Source of the DNA: an uncultured Flavobacteriales bacterium
Lineage (GTDB): Bacteria; Bacteroidota; Bacteroidia; Flavobacteriales_D; Sanyastnellaceae
Reading direction: 5' to 3'
Assembly (NCBI GenBank): GCA_913057815.1
Contig: CAJXOV010000097.1
Span: 1-7,587, forward strand
DNA: 7,587 bases
The notes beneath the pieces are model-generated. The model was given only the letters and a program-made list of their open reading frames with translations, was not told the origin of the DNA and did no database searches. The translations under genes and the position numbers were made by a program. Shown one piece after another: positions 5,449-7,587 of the stretch. Position 1 is the stretch's first letter. Each line of letters begins with the position of its first letter.

Positions 5449-6768
5449 ATGAAGAAAAATCACTTCTCTCGAAAGTTTAGACAGTTGAATTCTGCCAAAA
5501 GGGAATTAGAGAACCTACTTTCTCAAGGAAAATCCATAGTTTCTTTAAAGATCAAAAAGCTAATAGTGAAAATAAGATCTTTAGCTTTACAGTTGGCTGC
5601 TGTATTTTCAGTGCGTTATGTAAAGCGAACACTCGGATCTATATCTATGCTAATCGGAGGAGTTTTTGCCAATCAAGCTTCGGCACAGCATTTTTTAGAT
5701 CCAGTTTCTACACCATTCGGTTTAGATTCTCTTACTTATTTTGCTTTCCCAGCTATAGCAGACTTGGATGATGATGGTGATTTTGATATACTAGTGTATG
5801 AGTATTATGGAGTACCTAAATATTTTGAAAATACAGGAAGCTCAGTTTCTCCAGCTTTTGCAGATGCTGTTACGGCACCTTTTGGAATCTCTGGTGTAGA
5901 GTATATTGGAGTTCCCACTTTTGCAGATATAGATGATGATGGTGATATGGATTTATTCGTAGGTCAATATTATGGAAACTTAGGTTTCTTTGAAAATGTG
6001 GGCACACCTTCAGAACCAAATTTTGCTGATAGAGTAGATAATCCATTTGGTTTTTCACCTGACCCAGACACATATATTACCACTCCTACCTTTGCTGATT
6101 TGGATGACGATGGTGACCTAGATTTGTTAGTTGGTTATACAGGATACTATTTGAACGAAATGGTTTATTTCCAAAACATAGGATCTGCAGACAACCCATT
6201 TTTTGCGAAGCCTAATTCGAGTCCTTTTGGGATTACAACTGGAGCAGGTTTACCCCTTCCGGTTCTTGCAGATTTAGATATGGATGGAGATTATGACTTG
6301 ATGACAGGAAACTACGAAGGAACTTTCCAATACCAAGAGAACATAGGTACACCATCCTCTCCGGAGATGTCCCCTATTGTTATAAATCCATTTAATTTGG
6401 TGAACACGTATGAACTTTCAGCTCCAGCTTTAGCAGATATGGACGGAGATGGAGACTTAGATATGCTTGCAGGGGAATATTATGGAGCGTTGCAGTACTT
6501 TGAAAATGCACCAGAGTTGAGTATTAACGAATTAAGTGAAATTGCTCAATTAAAAGTCTATCCGAATCCTACTACTGACTTTTTAGTTGTAGATCATAAT
6601 ATTCATATTAAAAATCTCATCATAACAGATATTCAAGGAAAAACTATAAGCAACCACATATACTCTAAAAGCAGAATTAATGTATCAGCACTCAAGCCAG
6701 GGGAATATATACTGAGAGTTAATTATAAAAACGGAACCTATCAGGGTACTAAATTTATAAAAAGATAA
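5449..6768 (+). CDS. Secreted FG-GAP/VCBS-like repeat protein with T9SS type A sorting domain
   Basis: This 439-residue protein has an unusually long basic N-terminal leader (about 1-60) before the hydrophobic signal core T-L-G-S-I-S-M-L-I-G-G-V-F-A (61-74) and a likely cleavage after A-S-A-Q (77-80). Five tandem repeats of about 55 residues follow (about 82-137, 138-192, 193-252, 253-307, 308-355). Each starts near P-F-[GN]-[ILF] and contains a calcium-loop motif: D-L-D-D-D-G-D (105-111), D-I-D-D-D-G-D (160-166), D-L-D-D-D-G-D (217-223), D-L-D-M-D-G-D (275-281), D-M-D-G-D-G-D (330-336). Most also have a Y-F-x-N-x-G segment. This is the pattern of FG-GAP/VCBS beta-propeller blades. A type A T9SS domain (about 366-439) closes it, with L-K-V-Y-P-N-P-T (368-375) and L-K-P-G-E-Y (415-420), ending K-F-I-K-R. 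It is likely secreted or anchored on the cell surface and stabilised by calcium. Its ligand is unknown. It is followed by a strong terminator. Confidence 0.92.
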   Translation: MKKNHFSRKFRQLNSAKRELENLLSQGKSIVSLKIKKLIVKIRSLALQLAAVFSVRYVKRTLGSISMLIGGVFANQASAQHFLDPVSTPFGLDSLTYFAFPAIADLDDDGDFDILVYEYYGVPKYFENTGSSVSPAFADAVTAPFGISGVEYIGVPTFADIDDDGDMDLFVGQYYGNLGFFENVGTPSEPNFADRVDNPFGFSPDPDTYITTPTFADLDDDGDLDLLVGYTGYYLNEMVYFQNIGSADNPFFAKPNSSPFGITTGAGLPLPVLADLDMDGDYDLMTGNYEGTFQYQENIGTPSSPEMSPIVINPFNLVNTYELSAPALADMDGDGDLDMLAGEYYGALQYFENAPELSINELSEIAQLKVYPNPTTDFLVVDHNIHIKNLIITDIQGKTISNHIYSKSRINVSALKPGEYILRVNYKNGTYQGTKFIKR

Positions 6769-6770
6769 GG

Positions 6771-6802
6771 AAGCGGTTTACTTCATTATAAATCCGCTTT
6801 TT
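6771..6802 (+). terminator. Rho-independent terminator after the FG-GAP-like gene
   Basis: The left arm AAGCGGTTTA (6771-6780) pairs with TAAATCCGCTT (6789-6799) with a single bulged T at 6793. The loop is about 8 nt and the run TTTTT (6798-6802) closes the structure. It begins 3 nt after the TAA stop, and its position and GC core make it the best terminator in the window. It separates the T9SS cargo gene from the SRPBCC-like gene. Confidence 0.8.
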
Positions 6803-6819
6803 GAAATGAGGTTTCACGA

Positions 6820-7293
6820 ATGCCAGTTATAAAAATAGAAACATTAGTTCTAGCACCCAAACAAAAACTATTCGATTTATGTTTGGATATGGATGTTCAC
6901 CAAGCTGGAATGTCTATTTACAAAGAAAAAGCAATCTCAGGAGTAACTTCTGGACCTATTTCACTGGGTGAAACAGTTACCTGGAGGGCCAAACACTTCG
7001 GGTTTTTCCAAAAACTAACAGTTGAAATAACGGAAATGGATACTCCTCATTATTTCGCTGATGAAATGGTGAAAGGAACATTTAAACGATTTAAACATTC
7101 TCATTATTTTGAAGATAAAGAAGAAGGAACTTTAATGATAGATGTCTTTGATTTTAATTCACCCCTAGGTGCCTTAGGAAGGTTAGTTGACAAACTTGTA
7201 CTCACTAAATACATGACTAAGTTGCTAATGAGTAAGAATGAATACCTCAAGAGAATTAGCGAGAGTCATGCCCATCAACTTCAATCTGAATGA
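6820..7293 (+). CDS. SRPBCC (START/Bet v1-like) family protein
   Basis: This 157-residue protein has the size and pattern of a single SRPBCC domain, a helix-grip fold with a hydrophobic pocket. It begins with a beta strand (V-I-K-I-E-T-L-V), then the early helix P-K-Q-K-L-F-D-L-C-L-D (13-23). The G-E-T-V-T-W-R-A and F-x-Q-K-L-T-V-E-I-T strands, the F-K-H-S-H-Y-F strand and a long C-terminal helix around L-T-K-Y-M-T-K-L-L follow. No signal peptide is visible, so it is probably cytoplasmic. Family members bind lipids or other hydrophobic ligands, or act as cyclases, but the sequence does not tell which. The ATG at 6820 has a GAGG 8 nt upstream. An ATG at 6806 is in another frame. The stop overlaps the next start as ATGA, which suggests translational coupling with the following membrane-associated gene. 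Confidence 0.85.
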   Translation: MPVIKIETLVLAPKQKLFDLCLDMDVHQAGMSIYKEKAISGVTSGPISLGETVTWRAKHFGFFQKLTVEITEMDTPHYFADEMVKGTFKRFKHSHYFEDKEEGTLMIDVFDFNSPLGALGRLVDKLVLTKYMTKLLMSKNEYLKRISESHAHQLQSE

Positions 7294-7565
7294 AAGCGGT
7301 AAGGAGATTAAAAAGGATACAATTTGTAGTGGGGTTATCACTAACAATCCTGCTGTTATGTTATATGAAAACGCTTTATTCTGACCAGCATACAGATTTA
7401 AACGCTTCCTACCTCTTAAGTCCATCAGATTCACCAGTTGTGCTTGAGTTAAATTTTAATAAGTCCAAAGAAGAATTAGAATCCGAGATTAGAACAATGG
7501 TTCCTTCGAATGATCTGAAGTCTCCAGTAAAATTTGGACTAAAGGTGAATGGTAAAATTTATAAC
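7290..7565 (+). CDS. Membrane-anchored or exported protein, 3'-truncated by the contig end
   Basis: A 92-residue open frame begins at the ATG overlapping the previous stop (ATGA, 7290-7293) and has no stop before the end of the sequence. The N-terminus is a classical signal peptide or anchor: basic M-K-A-V-R-R-L-K-R, then the hydrophobic stretch F-V-V-G-L-S-L-T-I-L-L-L-C-Y (12-25). A polar extracytoplasmic domain follows, rich in S, D, E and K, with an early beta-strand-like V-V-L-E-L-N-F. I do not recognise the family. The reading frame continues through the last 22 bases as L-S-L-I-H-I-S, but these codons come from adapter sequence (7566-7587) and should not be counted as protein. The four-base overlap ties it to the SRPBCC-like gene as a probable two-gene unit. 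Confidence 0.75.
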
Positions 7566-7587
7566 CTGTCTCTTATACACATCTCCG
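7566..7587. other. Library adapter (Tn5 mosaic end) contamination, not genomic
   Basis: CTGTCTCTTATACACATCT (7566-7584) is the synthetic 19-bp Tn5 mosaic end used in Nextera tagmentation libraries, and the CCG after it matches the start of the Read 2 adapter. The mosaic end is an engineered hybrid of the Tn5 inside and outside ends, so it is not expected in a natural genome. It should be trimmed, and any translation through it ignored. Confidence 0.97.

Noticed and set aside
5870..6073. Minus-strand open frame of 67 codons inside the FG-GAP-like gene
   Set aside because: It is antisense to the repeat region. Its His run is simply the reverse reading of the Asp-rich GAT codons.
7301..7306. 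AAGGAG Shine-Dalgarno-like sequence just inside the last gene
   Set aside because: No ATG, GTG or TTG lies at a suitable distance in a useful frame. The ATGA overlap start gives a complete basic N-region for the signal anchor.
7225..7434. Minus-strand open frame of 69 codons near the end
   Set aside because: It covers the ATGA junction of two better plus-strand genes. Its hydrophobic stretch is the reverse reading of the signal-anchor codons.
7566..7587. Possible natural Tn5-type transposon end
   Set aside because: The sequence is the engineered mosaic end and differs from both natural Tn5 ends; the following CCG fits the library adapter.

Overview
The window reads as low-GC chromosomal DNA from a member of the Bacteroidota, probably a marine or gliding Cytophagales- or Flavobacteriia-type organism. 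Two secreted proteins end in type IX secretion system (T9SS) sorting domains, one type B and one type A, and T9SS is confined to this phylum. Most genes here lack a Shine-Dalgarno sequence, which is also typical of the phylum. The genus cannot be fixed from the sequence.

Region 1 (1-2602) holds a tandem, co-directional array of three related membrane proteins of unknown function; the first is cut by the window edge. Each has hydrophobic helices followed by a soluble C-terminal domain with a recurring G-x-W-x-x-[YF]-[EN]-[ND] segment. The first two end in the same T-A-A-R-R-R-R tail, and its codons double as a strong Shine-Dalgarno for the next gene. The third has lost this tail and runs 33 nt into a convergent four-helix membrane protein on the minus strand.

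Region 2 (2603-6802) starts with a short divergent intergenic stretch. It then carries an L-type-lectin-like adhesin with a T9SS type B C-terminus, a cytoplasmic TIGR03032/DUF4915-type protein, and a five-repeat FG-GAP/VCBS-like calcium-binding protein with an unusually long N-terminal leader and a T9SS type A C-terminus. A good intrinsic terminator closes this block.

Region 3 (6803-7587) holds an SRPBCC-fold protein and, overlapping its stop codon as ATGA, the start of a membrane-anchored or exported protein that runs off the end. The last 22 bases are not genomic: they match the synthetic 19-bp Tn5 mosaic end of Nextera libraries plus three adapter bases. Native sequence therefore ends at about 7565.

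The two T9SS cargo proteins point to a cell-surface role in adhesion or glycan contact. Nothing in the window forms a recognisable defence system, mobile element, CRISPR array or RNA gene. The least explained element is the tandem membrane-protein family.
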